Below the pieces are notes generated by a model. That model was given only the letters and a program-made list of their open reading frames with translations. It searched no databases and had not been told where the DNA came from. 64,000 bases of DNA from Antarctobacter aquimaris (GTDB lineage: Bacteria; Pseudomonadota; Alphaproteobacteria; Rhodobacterales; Rhodobacteraceae): positions 434,001 through 498,000 of the forward strand of contig NZ_FXYF01000001.1 in assembly GCF_900184945.1 (NCBI RefSeq), written 5' to 3'. The position numbers and the translations under genes were made by a program. Shown in pieces: positions 56,301 to 63,784 of the stretch. Within the stretch, counting starts at the first letter, position 1, and each line of letters starts with the position of its first letter.

Positions 56301-57598
56301 TCGCGCAGCTTTGTGGGATCATCGGGATCGGCAAGCAATGGAACGAAAAGCTGCTTGCCGTCATCGTCGACGCCGAACCCGCTATCCCCCCTGCTTTGGC
56401 CATCTTCGAACTCGAAGACGGCGAACTCGACGTTCTTGATCGCGTCCTTTCCGTTCGCCATCGTCCCGCCGGTATGGGCAATCTCGACTTCTGGATTGTC
56501 CGGGTCAGAGCCGTCAGTGATCGTGATGGTGTAATCCGCGATCTTGCCAGAAAAAAGCGCCTGGTCCACGCCATCGCCGCCGTCCAGACGGTCATCGCTT
56601 CCGGCACCCAGAAGGCTGTCGTTACCGTCCTTGCCTTGAATGAACTCCCTCCGGTAAGAGCCATCGATAAAATCATCGCCGGATCCCGTCAGGAACGAGA
56701 AAAAACCCGGATCGCTCCCGATGATGATGTTGTAGGGAAGGTTCGCCCCGTTTCCGGCCCCGAGGTTTCCATCCATGGCCGCGATAATCGCATCGTACTC
56801 GTTCTTGGTAATCAGATGGCCGCCGTTGGCACCGAGCGGAATTTGAACTCCTGTTATTGTAAGGACGCCGTGGGTATGAACTCCTACCACCGCTGCGACC
56901 TGCGTGCCAGACCCATCGTCAATAGTGGTCCAAACGCCGCTTCCACTTTGTCCAGCCTCGGTATCAATTAAGTTTGAGTAAAAGAAGCGTCCATTCGATT
57001 TTGCCGATGCAATGGTCCCGGTCGCAGAGTATCCCAAAATCGCTTCTGTAAATTTCACACCCGGTTGCTGGGGGAAATTCGTATCTTCATTCCCGGCATT
57101 TATGCTTCCTGAACCGTCAACGATTTTCCCAGGAAAGCCTCCGGTTGTGATGCTGTAGCCTTTGGCGTCATTCGGATTCATGAACACGACCATGCCAATG
57201 GCGGTGCCGGCGATGTTTCCGGCCGTCTGGATCAGCGCCATATCATGAGCATGTGAAGCACTCTGATCATAGCCATCCGGGTAAGTGACACCTGTATCGT
57301 CGAAGTTAATATCACCGGGAAAGAGTTCCGTTGTAATTCTCGGACCAAGAGAGCCAACACTTGCACCCGGAGTAATGCGGCCAGAGGCAACGTCAGAACC
57401 GGCGACAAAGACATTGTGCCCAGCCGTCAGAACGAAATTGGGTGCGAGAAGTATGCCAGAGCCATTAAGGCCATTCGGCGCTTGCCCCAAAGTGGCCGTT
57501 GGATCAGTTCGAACAGAATCGACTGATACGATTGAGCTAAAGCCTGCACCAGAAAAATTGGTGATCAGTGTGCGGTTGTCCGTACCTTGGATCGACAT
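53297..57598 (-). CDS. Giant secreted protein: trypsin-like protease, VWA, Calx-beta and RTX repeats, DUF4114
   Basis: A 1433-residue protein. N-terminal serine protease: H61 (LTAGHNV), D119 (HAHDMALI) and S218 (GQSGSGV). Then RTX-like GSGDDFIDG and GKDGNDSLLGAGSDDRLDGGDG (about 305-345), a von Willebrand A domain with the metal site D488-S490-S492 (YIVDSSGSMSG), two Calx-beta domains (about 850-1100), further GGPGADTITLGAGRDT repeats, and a DUF4114-like C-terminus (about 1230-1433). No classical signal peptide: export is probably by a type I system recognising the C-terminus, though no such transporter is in the window. GC is clearly below the chromosome. It is preceded in the operon by the FG-GAP-like gene. 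Confidence 0.85.
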   Translation of the reverse strand: MSIQGTDNRTLITNFSGAGFSSIVSVDSVRTDPTATLGQAPNGLNGSGILLAPNFVLTAGHNVFVAGSDVASGRITPGASVGSLGPRITTELFPGDINFDDTGVTYPDGYDQSASHAHDMALIQTAGNIAGTAIGMVVFMNPNDAKGYSITTGGFPGKIVDGSGSINAGNEDTNFPQQPGVKFTEAILGYSATGTIASAKSNGRFFYSNLIDTEAGQSGSGVWTTIDDGSGTQVAAVVGVHTHGVLTITGVQIPLGANGGHLITKNEYDAIIAAMDGNLGAGNGANLPYNIIIGSDPGFFSFLTGSGDDFIDGSYRREFIQGKDGNDSLLGAGSDDRLDGGDGVDQALFSGKIADYTITITDGSDPDNPEVEIAHTGGTMANGKDAIKNVEFAVFEFEDGQSRGDSGFGVDDDGKQLFVPLLADPDDPTKLRDGELLNVGQDVKDVNDDLIGSLSVEIPAFMFDGDVEYTLMIGAEENILYNFVYIVDSSGSMSGGNIAETKAAYAALTQSLIDQGVADRSQFAVVDFDSSARLFANLDAQGAIAAVNGLVAGGGTNFGPALITAENWFESLQNVTAATNIAYFLSDGFGGGASDSLQVVNEGPDQAIVDVRAFGIGSGADLNSLNTIDSGNAVLLVNPSDLTDAFSVSGFDKSKIDRIDVKLDGNVVDTIAPNQLVDSPLGLTFEGTLQGLEVSIDAENIVTFDLVFNDGTPTATIKTKITTGQTELRQATNDGTVDTVALAVNQDDYILIGQKESVFANGLDNTITINSGSHSIEGKAGDDTFIVNGGQTVIDGGDGIDTAIFAVDQTTAGGVSKVGNVVVVGNGHTFLNVEYIQFSDTRIETASLSEVPVATIDQNSVTISESSAGTLKAEFTVSLSTAAAGPVGMTFATRDGSATSGADYTPVSAGSVIFAAGETQKTISFDILDDGTIEGFEGFFVDLSIDAGVTFADNSTTQTVAVGIEDDDSAVSLALVADDTRITEGNSGGTNSVTLTLDRSGDLSSEEVISWSVAATGTSSVDAADFVGGLPSGQVTFALGESTASITLDIAADTIFEGDETFSISFASVSGSATLNLPTTTFTIVDDEQTPSGPIEGTANADVLVGTSFDDMIDALEGNDTVSGGPGADTITLGAGRDTLRDTLNNFFGDRVRDFGLNDRMFFEGVQLTRDAINVRLGSAILDIDGDGDGNSDGSFTLEGDFTGGDFMAARLETGTQVTFENFLASLRNKQAVSSSDINGIVNAEFLNGHNVTDMSVTFEANARAGFDNTVGYYEIDPTGQLVNVTILAANAKTVSGPIGITVSDPDNDIGFFLVQDGADRIDPAEFTADDFEFVSDGAGGFDLASQGAVLDGLNVFFSHDASLNPDGMQHVLSGVSNDGEGALRIGFEDLLRSPSQGNSALPGHVLEYLNTIGSKNGSDDDFDDVVLYVDIL

Positions 57599-57616
57599 TC
57601 GCTCCCCTCCCCAGGA

Positions 57617-58738
57617 TTAGTTGCAAGAAAGTGTAATTTCTGTTTCCGACAGGTTAATCTCTCTGGGATCCATCACATAGACTCTGGATCCTCGTTGTCC
57701 GGCATATGCACCTATCAAAAGCATGTCCGGCGAGAGTGCGACGCTTCGACCGGGTGATGCTTTGATGTGCCGGTTCGCCAGATCGACGAATTCAAAGCCG
57801 TCTTCTGCGTCGTTGAGCCTGAAGAGACGAATTGAATGCTCCAGTCCCCAATCCGGGTAGCTTCCATTCACGCCAGAAAAAACCACAAACATTTCGGCGG
57901 CATCAACGTCACCCTGCGCATCAAGCAACTGGGTGCGCTCGGGGTCGCAGCCGATCCATGCCATGGATTGCGAAGGCAAGACGCCACTGTCACCTGAAAG
58001 CACGCAGGCCTTTTCCGACAGGGCAACAGGGCCGTCTCTGCGCTGCAAGAGCTCTGAAAACTCTTCGGGAACAGTCAGCAACCGGCCTTGGGTCTCACCG
58101 CCCTTAATCTCGGCCAACCAGAGAGATCCAAGAACACCAATCGCTGGCGCAGCGCTTACGAGAACGTCGCCCGATACATCGACTGATTGTCCGAAATAGT
58201 CTTTGTATCCATCTGGTAAGTAGTCATGACGCCCGGTCGGACCGATAACTGTTACCGTACCGTCTGCCACAAAGCGCTCACCAATGCTCCGCCTTCCGAA
58301 GACCACCCTTTCTTGCTCGGCTGCAAGTGAGAAGCCAATGACATCTTTCGTATCGGAACGTGCGATCTCATGTATTTGTCCATAAAATTCATATCGATAA
58401 ACGGCGCCGCTTTCGATAGAACCATCTTTACTGTAAGCCCCAATAAATAGCGCGTTGGCGCCTGCAGAAAGTGTGAACCCAAACCCCTTTTCGCCGAGTT
58501 CAGGAGATTTAATTACTTCTATCTCTAGATGCGGTGGCCTTTTGTCAAAGATATGGACCAAGCCAGCGCCAGGGTCTCCAATCGCAATCCAGTCGGCACC
58601 GATGGCCAAAGACTTGCCAAAAAGGTGGCTATTTTTGATAGTGCCCTCAATGCATTTGATGTTCATTTCAGGTGATCCATTTGCCGACGTTGCTGAGAGC
58701 GCGACAAAGAAAAAAACGTGAATAATCTTAAGGGGCAT
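57617..58738 (-). CDS. Secreted FG-GAP-like repeat protein
   Basis: A 373-residue exported protein (signal peptide MPLKIIHVFFFVALSATSANG). Repeats of the form GKSLAIGADWIAIGDPGAGLVHIF and GFGFTLSAGANALFIGAYSKDG recur about seven times, as in FG-GAP beta-propellers; calcium-binding loops are likely. It lies 18 bases upstream of the giant protease gene, so the two are co-transcribed. Adhesion or substrate recognition is inferred only. Confidence 0.78.
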   Translation of the reverse strand: MPLKIIHVFFFVALSATSANGSPEMNIKCIEGTIKNSHLFGKSLAIGADWIAIGDPGAGLVHIFDKRPPHLEIEVIKSPELGEKGFGFTLSAGANALFIGAYSKDGSIESGAVYRYEFYGQIHEIARSDTKDVIGFSLAAEQERVVFGRRSIGERFVADGTVTVIGPTGRHDYLPDGYKDYFGQSVDVSGDVLVSAAPAIGVLGSLWLAEIKGGETQGRLLTVPEEFSELLQRRDGPVALSEKACVLSGDSGVLPSQSMAWIGCDPERTQLLDAQGDVDAAEMFVVFSGVNGSYPDWGLEHSIRLFRLNDAEDGFEFVDLANRHIKASPGRSVALSPDMLLIGAYAGQRGSRVYVMDPREINLSETEITLSCN

Positions 58739-58872
58739 ACCATCTATATTATTTTTGACAAGCTATCAAGGTTAAGGGTTGTAGGGTTGCGCCATGATCG
58801 CGGAATCCTCTCGGGCACGCAACCATCTTTTGATCGAACGTCTTCCCTTGGCAATTGCGACGTCAGAGATAT

Positions 58873-59154
58873 TCATATGGAAGTAGCCGTAGGGTATCTG
58901 TCACATCCCGAGAGATAGTCGGGCGGCGTTAGGAACTCGCGCAGCGCGGCATGCAGGTCATCATGCGATACCAGGAAATTCTTTTGCGGCTCCACCCCGA
59001 AGGACTCGGCGAGCAATTTGCCGATCTCATCGCGCACCGGGATCGCCGCACGCTTCTTGGGTGTCGTTGTCGCTTGCTTGTGAAGATGGATCAGCACATC
59101 CGCGCCTCGTCCTGAAAATTCCTCTCCTCCGATCTTGCCACAAACAAAGCGCAT
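58873..59154 (-). CDS. Hypothetical protein, possibly a fragment
   Basis: A 93-residue frame with mixed charged composition (KKRAAIPVRDEIGKLLAESFGVEPQ). I cannot assign it. It lies at the edge between the island genes and the plasmid backbone and may be a truncated remnant. No strong ribosome site. Confidence 0.4.
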   Translation of the reverse strand: MRFVCGKIGGEEFSGRGADVLIHLHKQATTTPKKRAAIPVRDEIGKLLAESFGVEPQKNFLVSHDDLHAALREFLTPPDYLSGCDRYPTATSI

Positions 59155-59482
59155 CTCCGAGGAGAAATGTGAGCATCTGGGATGAATAAGTTCGCTTTAA
59201 CTGAGTTATCTCCCGAAAATAGTCGACGGTGACGGATGAGGTTGTTCCTGAAAGCCTTTCTTCACCTGTGTCCTTCCCCTGCCTTTCGCTCCCGTTTTTG
59301 CTGCCTTTCCTGACACCGCTGCGCGGCTCGGGCTGTCCAGGGGCAAGCCCTGCGGACTCTGCTTTCGCAGGCCGGGCTTTGAGGCAGTGCCTCCAGCCGA
59401 CAGCGCCGCGCCAGCGGCGTCTTTGGGGCGGCAGACGGTGCGAAGGGCGTGCCGTCCACATCCAGACAAAAGGAGGCTCACC
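59155..59482. other. Non-coding leader before the plasmid genes
   Basis: No gene recognised. The stretch 59240-59480 holds several GC-rich short hairpins and ends with an AAAGGAGGCTCACC ribosome site for the next gene. Confidence 0.6.
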
Positions 59483-59683
59483 ATGAGCAACCCCACCCAC
59501 AATCTTATCTACAAGGCGCGTGCCTATAGCGGCGAGGACGGTCAGACCAAACATGTCTACGGCGTGATCGGTGCCGCCTGGTCCGACGAAAGCGGCGCGA
59601 TTACCCGCCTCAAGCTCGATACTGTGCCCGCCACCTGGGACGGCGTGCTGTATGTACGAGCGCGCGAGGAGGCGGCGTCATGA
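59483..59683 (+). CDS. Small plasmid-type hypothetical protein
   Basis: A 66-residue protein, RBS AAAGGAGG, first of three overlapping small genes. Motif YSGEDGQTKHVYGVIGAAW suggests a compact beta-rich fold. Function unknown; similar operons of tiny proteins are common on mobile replicons. Confidence 0.65.
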   Translation: MSNPTHNLIYKARAYSGEDGQTKHVYGVIGAAWSDESGAITRLKLDTVPATWDGVLYVRAREEAAS

Positions 59684-59928
59684 GCGCGGCGATCTTGCAG
59701 CAATGGAGCGTCACCCTTGAGGTGACGCTCGACCCTGCCAGCGGCGCAGCATCGTTGCGCGACTGGCTGGAGCATCATTCCGGAGCATGCTCGCCTGCCC
59801 TGCCCGATCAACTGTGCCAGTATCTTCTGGCGCAGCTGATCTCCACCAGTGACTGGGATCATGTGGCGCTGAGCTTCGAGGTCGCCCGCATTGCTCCCGC
59901 TTTGGCGGCGGCGCAGGTGCGATCATGA
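59680..59928 (+). CDS. Small plasmid-type hypothetical protein
   Basis: An 82-residue protein (LEVTLDPASGAASLRDWLEHHSG...) overlapping the previous gene by four bases and the next by four. Predicted helical. Function unknown. Confidence 0.62.
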   Translation: MSAAILQQWSVTLEVTLDPASGAASLRDWLEHHSGACSPALPDQLCQYLLAQLISTSDWDHVALSFEVARIAPALAAAQVRS

Positions 59929-60218
59929 TCCCCGCCCTGCCTTACCGCGAGCTGTCTCTGCACTGGCAGGGGCAGCCCCTTGCCCTGCGCTACACGTCCG
60001 TTTGGTTCGCCGCCGGCAACTACCGTGCCGCGCATCTGGAAATCCGTTGCGCCTCACCCCTGCCCTTCACGCAGACTGGCTATAGCAGCGATTTCCTGCG
60101 GAACCCGCCGGAGGAATTCGATCCGCTGGCATTCGTTGCGGCCTGGCTGGAGGATGCTGCGGGCGATCCCGCATGGCAGGCGCAGCAGGAGCGCGATCGC
60201 CAGGGCTGCCTGTTCTGA
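59925..60218 (+). CDS. Small plasmid-type hypothetical protein
   Basis: A 97-residue protein with SVWFAAGNYRAAHLEIRC and a C-terminal acidic helix (FVAAWLEDAAGDPAWQAQQE). It is coupled to the preceding small gene. No family recognised. Confidence 0.62.
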   Translation: MIPALPYRELSLHWQGQPLALRYTSVWFAAGNYRAAHLEIRCASPLPFTQTGYSSDFLRNPPEEFDPLAFVAAWLEDAAGDPAWQAQQERDRQGCLF

Positions 60219-60326
60219 GGAGTTATGCCGCGTCCCGCCCTGCCCCACATGCACTGTCCACAAACATCTTCCACAGGCTGCAACCGAAGTCTCGCAGGGC
60301 GTTTGCGGAGGTTGTATCATGCAGCG

Positions 60327-60677
60327 ATGAAATGCATCCCCTTTCCAAATTCGGCGCGCGATCAACTGGTTCGCAACTGTCGTGAAAGCAAATCGGCGGG
60401 CAAGCGGCTTGATCACCATCCGGTCGTGATGCTGTTCACACCGGATGCCGACGCCGCCTGGCTGCTCAGTGAATCCGACCCCGACAAGCAGCAGTTCTAT
60501 GGCCTGTGCGACCTCGGTTTCGGTGCACCGGAAGTCGGCATCGTCTCCTTGTCAGAACTGTTGGAGATCGAAGGGCCATCGGGTCTACCGATCGAACATG
60601 ATCCCGCTTTCACGGCCATCGCGCCGTTGTCGGTCTATGCCGCCGAAGCGCGCAAGGCCAAGCGGATCGTCGTCTAA
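60327..60677 (+). CDS. DUF2958 domain protein
   Basis: A 116-residue protein matching DUF2958 (PVVMLFTPDADAAWLLSESDPD, FGLCDLGFG-type block reading FYGLCDLGFGAPEVG, VSLSELLEI). DUF2958 proteins are common on plasmids and conjugative elements; role unknown. The ATG at 60327 follows a GGAGG-bearing leader; earlier codons are in frame but unlikely. Confidence 0.8.
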   Translation: MKCIPFPNSARDQLVRNCRESKSAGKRLDHHPVVMLFTPDADAAWLLSESDPDKQQFYGLCDLGFGAPEVGIVSLSELLEIEGPSGLPIEHDPAFTAIAPLSVYAAEARKAKRIVV

Positions 60678-60720
60678 CCGGATAATAAAAATTATCCGGT
60701 ATGTTTTATTATCCGATAAA
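60677..60720. repeat. Partition-type palindromes upstream of parA
   Basis: CCGGATAAT-AAAA-ATTATCCGG (60678-60699) is a perfect palindrome, followed by a further half-site ATTATCCGATAAAA (60707-60720). They precede parA by about 90 bases and match the motif after the second gene of the pair, so they probably form the centromere or autoregulatory site. Confidence 0.75.
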
Positions 60721-60809
60721 ACTGTCCACCGGGTAAGTCAGATTATTGGATTTTTTGAGAAAGCCGGTTAAACTGCTCACCAGATAAAACAACCAAACGA
60801 GCAGAACCC

Positions 60810-61478
60810 ATGCCAGTCATCGTCATCGCGTCGCCCAAGGGCGGTGCCGGAAAATCCACCACTGCCGTGCTGCTGGGAACCGAACTTGCCCATGCCGGTG
60901 CCAATGTCACCTTCCTGGACTGTGACCCGAACGGCTCGCTGAGCCTCTGGGCTGAACGCGGCAAACTACCGCCGCGCATCCAGGTGCTCTCCGATGTGGG
61001 TGAAAGCGAGATCATCAAGAAGATCCGCACCCACGACCAAGACGGCAGCGTGGTGATCGTCGATCTGGAAGGGGTCGCCTCGCGTTTGGTCTCGCGGGCC
61101 ATTTCGCAGGCTGATCTAGTCATCACGCCCATGCGCGCCACAACGCTCGATGCCACGATCGGGGTGCGGGCACTGGCGCTGATCGCCGAGGAAGAAGAGC
61201 AGCTCGGCAGGAACATTCGTCACGCCGTGGTCTTTACGATGACCCGCGCCATTCGCTCCAAGCAACATTCCGGAATCGAAAGCAGCCTGAAAGAGCAGGG
61301 GGTCGATGTCATCACCCCGCCGCTCATGGAGCGCTCAGCCTTCTCGGCTCTGTTCGAGTTTGGCGGAGATCTGCGCTCGATGCCCGCGCAAGGACGCATG
61401 GACGGGGCGCTGGAGAATGCCGGTGCCTTCGCGCAGGCCGTTTATGAGCGCCTTAGCGCCAAGGAGGCCGCAGCATGA
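60810..61478 (+). CDS. parA: ParA-type plasmid partition ATPase
   Basis: A 222-residue P-loop ATPase of the small ParA type with the deviant Walker A KGGAGKSTT (K15), the FLDCDPNGS block and the DLEGV Walker B-like segment. It drives segregation of the replicon together with the downstream RHH protein. There is no N-terminal DNA-binding domain, so centromere recognition should come from the partner protein. Confidence 0.9.
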   Translation: MPVIVIASPKGGAGKSTTAVLLGTELAHAGANVTFLDCDPNGSLSLWAERGKLPPRIQVLSDVGESEIIKKIRTHDQDGSVVIVDLEGVASRLVSRAISQADLVITPMRATTLDATIGVRALALIAEEEEQLGRNIRHAVVFTMTRAIRSKQHSGIESSLKEQGVDVITPPLMERSAFSALFEFGGDLRSMPAQGRMDGALENAGAFAQAVYERLSAKEAAA

Positions 61479-61786
61479 GTGAGGGCAAGCCCGCATTCAG
61501 CGTTGATCTCGGCGGCCTGAAAAGCCGCAACAAGGATCGCACGCCCGAGGTGGTTGAAAAGATCGACCGGGCAGGGGAAGCGCTCGGCTTTGTCGATCGC
61601 AGCCCGAAGAAAAAACGAGGCCGTCCCGCCAGTCCGCGCACCGGCCAGGTTCATGCCAAGGTGCTGCCGCATGTCTCCGAGGAGATTGCCAGCGAAGCCA
61701 AGCGGCGCGGCGTTCAGCAAGGTGTCCTGATCGAGGAAGCCTGGGCGCTGTACTGCACCGATCGCGGGCTCGAAACCGAAGGCTGA
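61475..61786 (+). CDS. Centromere-binding partner of ParA
   Basis: A 103-residue basic protein coupled to parA by four bases. Basic linker KKKRGRPASPRTG, then a C-terminal region (HVSEEIASEAKRRGVQQGVLIEEAW) suiting a ribbon-helix-helix DNA-binding domain. It lies between two copies of the ATTATCCGGT palindrome, its probable binding site. Confidence 0.75.
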   Translation: MSEGKPAFSVDLGGLKSRNKDRTPEVVEKIDRAGEALGFVDRSPKKKRGRPASPRTGQVHAKVLPHVSEEIASEAKRRGVQQGVLIEEAWALYCTDRGLETEG

Positions 61787-61792
61787 TTTTTA

Positions 61793-61818
61793 TTATCCGG
61801 TAATTAAAAATACCGGAT
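61793..61818. repeat. Partition-type palindrome downstream of the parA pair
   Basis: TATCCGGTA-N8-TACCGGATA: perfect nine-base arms, related to the half-site ATTATCCGGT found before parA. It lies just past the second gene, next to the 3' end of repA. Confidence 0.75.
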
Positions 61819-61820
61819 AC

Positions 61821-62858
61821 TCATTCTTGCTTTGCGCGCTTCTTGCAGAAGCCGAGAAACGCCGCGTCGAAGTTGCGCGGTGGCTCTTTCTGGGCGCTCG
61901 CAAAGCCGCGCCACTCTTCATAGAGCATGTAGACATCAAAACCTGGCGCAGCGCGGCGGGCTTTGTCGATGAGGGCAGGGGAGGGGGTGGCCGGTATCCC
62001 GAGGGCCATCTCGATCTGTCCGCGCGAAAAGCCTGCGCGCTTGGCGTTGAACACCACATTCGCGCCATCGATCTCAATATCATAGTCGGGGATATGCCCG
62101 TCCTGCGCGATCTGCTTGAGAAAGAACTTGAACTTTTTCTCAGGGGAGTTGCTGCCGACCTTCTTTTGCAACTTGTCCAGGCCGATGCGGAACGGCCTTC
62201 CCTGATCACCGACATGCTTGCGTGCCAGCTCGTAGATGCGCCGCTCCAGCGGCCTGCGCAGGCGGAAATAATGCGGATTGATGGTCAGCACTTCCATGCC
62301 CTGCACCGCGCGAAAGGTCCAGTCCGAGATCTTGACCCGAACCCGCGTCATGCGGCCAAACGCGCTTTCCTCGCCGTCTTCGTCGCGCCGCGTGATCTCA
62401 TACGCGTCGATCAGACCGAACCCGCGCGTCTGGCGATGTTCCCCCGTGGGAATATCCGTCTTGATGGTCGTGCCGCGCAGCCGGTCAAGCGCATCTTCGA
62501 AGCGCTGATAGCTCTCGCGGTTGGTGCGCCAGTTGGTGGCAACCATCACCTCATGTGCCGTCAGTTCCACCCAAGGGCTGATTTCATCACCGGCGTTCAG
62601 CTGATGCACCAGCTTGCTGATGCAGTAGAGCAGGATATCCTTGTCCATGATCGTCGCCAGGCCCTTGCCGCTTGGCACAACCATGATGCGCTTGCCGTCA
62701 TGCCGATAATCCAGCTCGCGCATGTCCGGCTTGACCGACAGGGAAAAGATCGGGTGCTCCATCGACGCCATGTCGTCCTTTGGCGCGGCATCAGACACGT
62801 CCAGGATGAAGAAGTCTCGATTCGGATGGCGATCTGGTAACAGGTTTCCCATGGCCAC
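61821..62858 (-). CDS. repA: Plasmid replication initiator protein RepA (RPA/PF10134 type)
   Basis: A 345-residue replication initiator with the RPA-family blocks: MEHPIFSLSVKPD, YRHDGKRIMVVPSGKGLATIMDKDILLYCISKL, NWRTNRESYQRFEDALDRLRGTTI and RPLERRIYELARKH. It binds iterons at the adjacent origin to start plasmid replication. A GTG at 62858 or ATG at 62852 could start it; neither has a clear ribosome site. It faces away from the iterons, which lie directly upstream of its start. Confidence 0.87.
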   Translation of the reverse strand: MAMGNLLPDRHPNRDFFILDVSDAAPKDDMASMEHPIFSLSVKPDMRELDYRHDGKRIMVVPSGKGLATIMDKDILLYCISKLVHQLNAGDEISPWVELTAHEVMVATNWRTNRESYQRFEDALDRLRGTTIKTDIPTGEHRQTRGFGLIDAYEITRRDEDGEESAFGRMTRVRVKISDWTFRAVQGMEVLTINPHYFRLRRPLERRIYELARKHVGDQGRPFRIGLDKLQKKVGSNSPEKKFKFFLKQIAQDGHIPDYDIEIDGANVVFNAKRAGFSRGQIEMALGIPATPSPALIDKARRAAPGFDVYMLYEEWRGFASAQKEPPRNFDAAFLGFCKKRAKQE

Positions 62859-62871
62859 AGTCTAGCGTTCA

Positions 62872-63070
62872 TTCGTCGTTCTGGGAACTTGTTTCGTCGT
62901 TCTAGGAACCGGTGAGTGCGGGTTTTACTCGTCGATCTGGGAACCTGTCGCTTTTCACACACACCCGAAAATCGGCTTCGCAGATTCGCCCCTTTGGGAA
63001 CCCATCTTCGCCCCTTTGGGAACCGGGTCTTCGCCCCTCTGGGAACCCATCTTCGCCCCTTTGGGAACCG
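62872..63070. repeat. Iterons of the replication origin (oriV)
   Basis: Type A copies, TTCGTCGTTCTGGGAACTT-like, at 62872, 62893 and 62928. Type B copies, TTCGCCCCTTTGGGAACC-like, at 62985, 63007, 63030 and 63052, spaced 22-23 bases, i.e. about two helical turns. Both types share the core CTxTGGGAACC. They lie directly upstream of repA, the classical arrangement of an iteron-controlled origin. Confidence 0.85.
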
Positions 63071-63110
63071 GCCTCACCCGTAGCGGATTGGTTTATCTTG
63101 CAAATTCGCG

Positions 63111-63160
63111 TTTTCCACAGTGCGTAACTTACTAACACTCTATTTAACTTATATAACACA
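63111..63160. other. DnaA-box-like site and AT-rich unwinding region
   Basis: TTTTCCACA at 63111-63119 is a one-mismatch match to the DnaA box TTATCCACA. It is followed by a run rich in A/T (AACTTACTAACACTCTATTT, then AACTTATATAACACA), the expected DNA unwinding element of the origin. Confidence 0.7.
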
Positions 63161-63179
63161 CGGCTTTTGCGCCGGATCG

Positions 63180-63784
63180 ACTGAAAAGTTGCCCCATTTG
63201 ACGCTGCCCTGCGGGCAGCTAAACAGCGTCCGCCTGGTCGGCGGACGAGTATGCTGAGAAAAAGCATCGCCCCACGGGCGATGACCATACGCCTGCGCTC
63301 GCTACCCGCTCGCGCACGGTAAGGGCGAGCTCACGCTCACCGAAAGGAAAGGGAACGAAGACACCGCCCCTAATCTGCCCAAAGGGCAGGACGCTTTACG
63401 AATGAGGCATCGAGCCTTTGGAAAGGTGACAATGCCCGCGCGGCGGGCGCTGACGGGCAGCCCCAAATGGCGGACAGGAAGGTCACTGCCCGCCGCTTCA
63501 AGGCCCTCTCTGAGAAAAGCAGTGCTTCACGCGGCAGGCCGGAGGCCTGCCGCTGGCAAAAAATGATCGCCCTGACAAGCGGTTCACAGGCAGCTGCCAG
63601 GCTGACACCAAAAAGCGCATCTGCCCGGTTTCAGCCTGAAAAAGCGCCCCGGAAGATGACACAAAAATAGGGTTTGCAGCGGGAATCCACCTTGCCATGT
63701 TGGCCGGGCTCGACCTCACCAACACCGCGATAAACGCCCCGAACATTTGTGCGGGCGCGTCTGGATTCCGCCTGGGAGAACCCC
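63180..63784. other. Non-coding, hairpin-dense segment next to the origin
   Basis: No credible gene in about 600 bases. It contains a succession of GC-rich stems: CTGCCCTGCGGGCAG, CGTCCGCCTGGTCGGCGGACG-type (63218-63247), CATCGCCCCACGGGCGATG, CTGCCCAAAGGGCAG, CCCGCGCGGCGGG and GCGGCAGG...CCTGCCGC. It may hold the origin of transfer or copy-number RNA. Confidence 0.6.

Noticed and set aside
62872-63070. Repeat array resembling a CRISPR
   Set aside because: Repeats are short, of two types and without spacers of uniform length, and they lie directly before repA; they are iterons.
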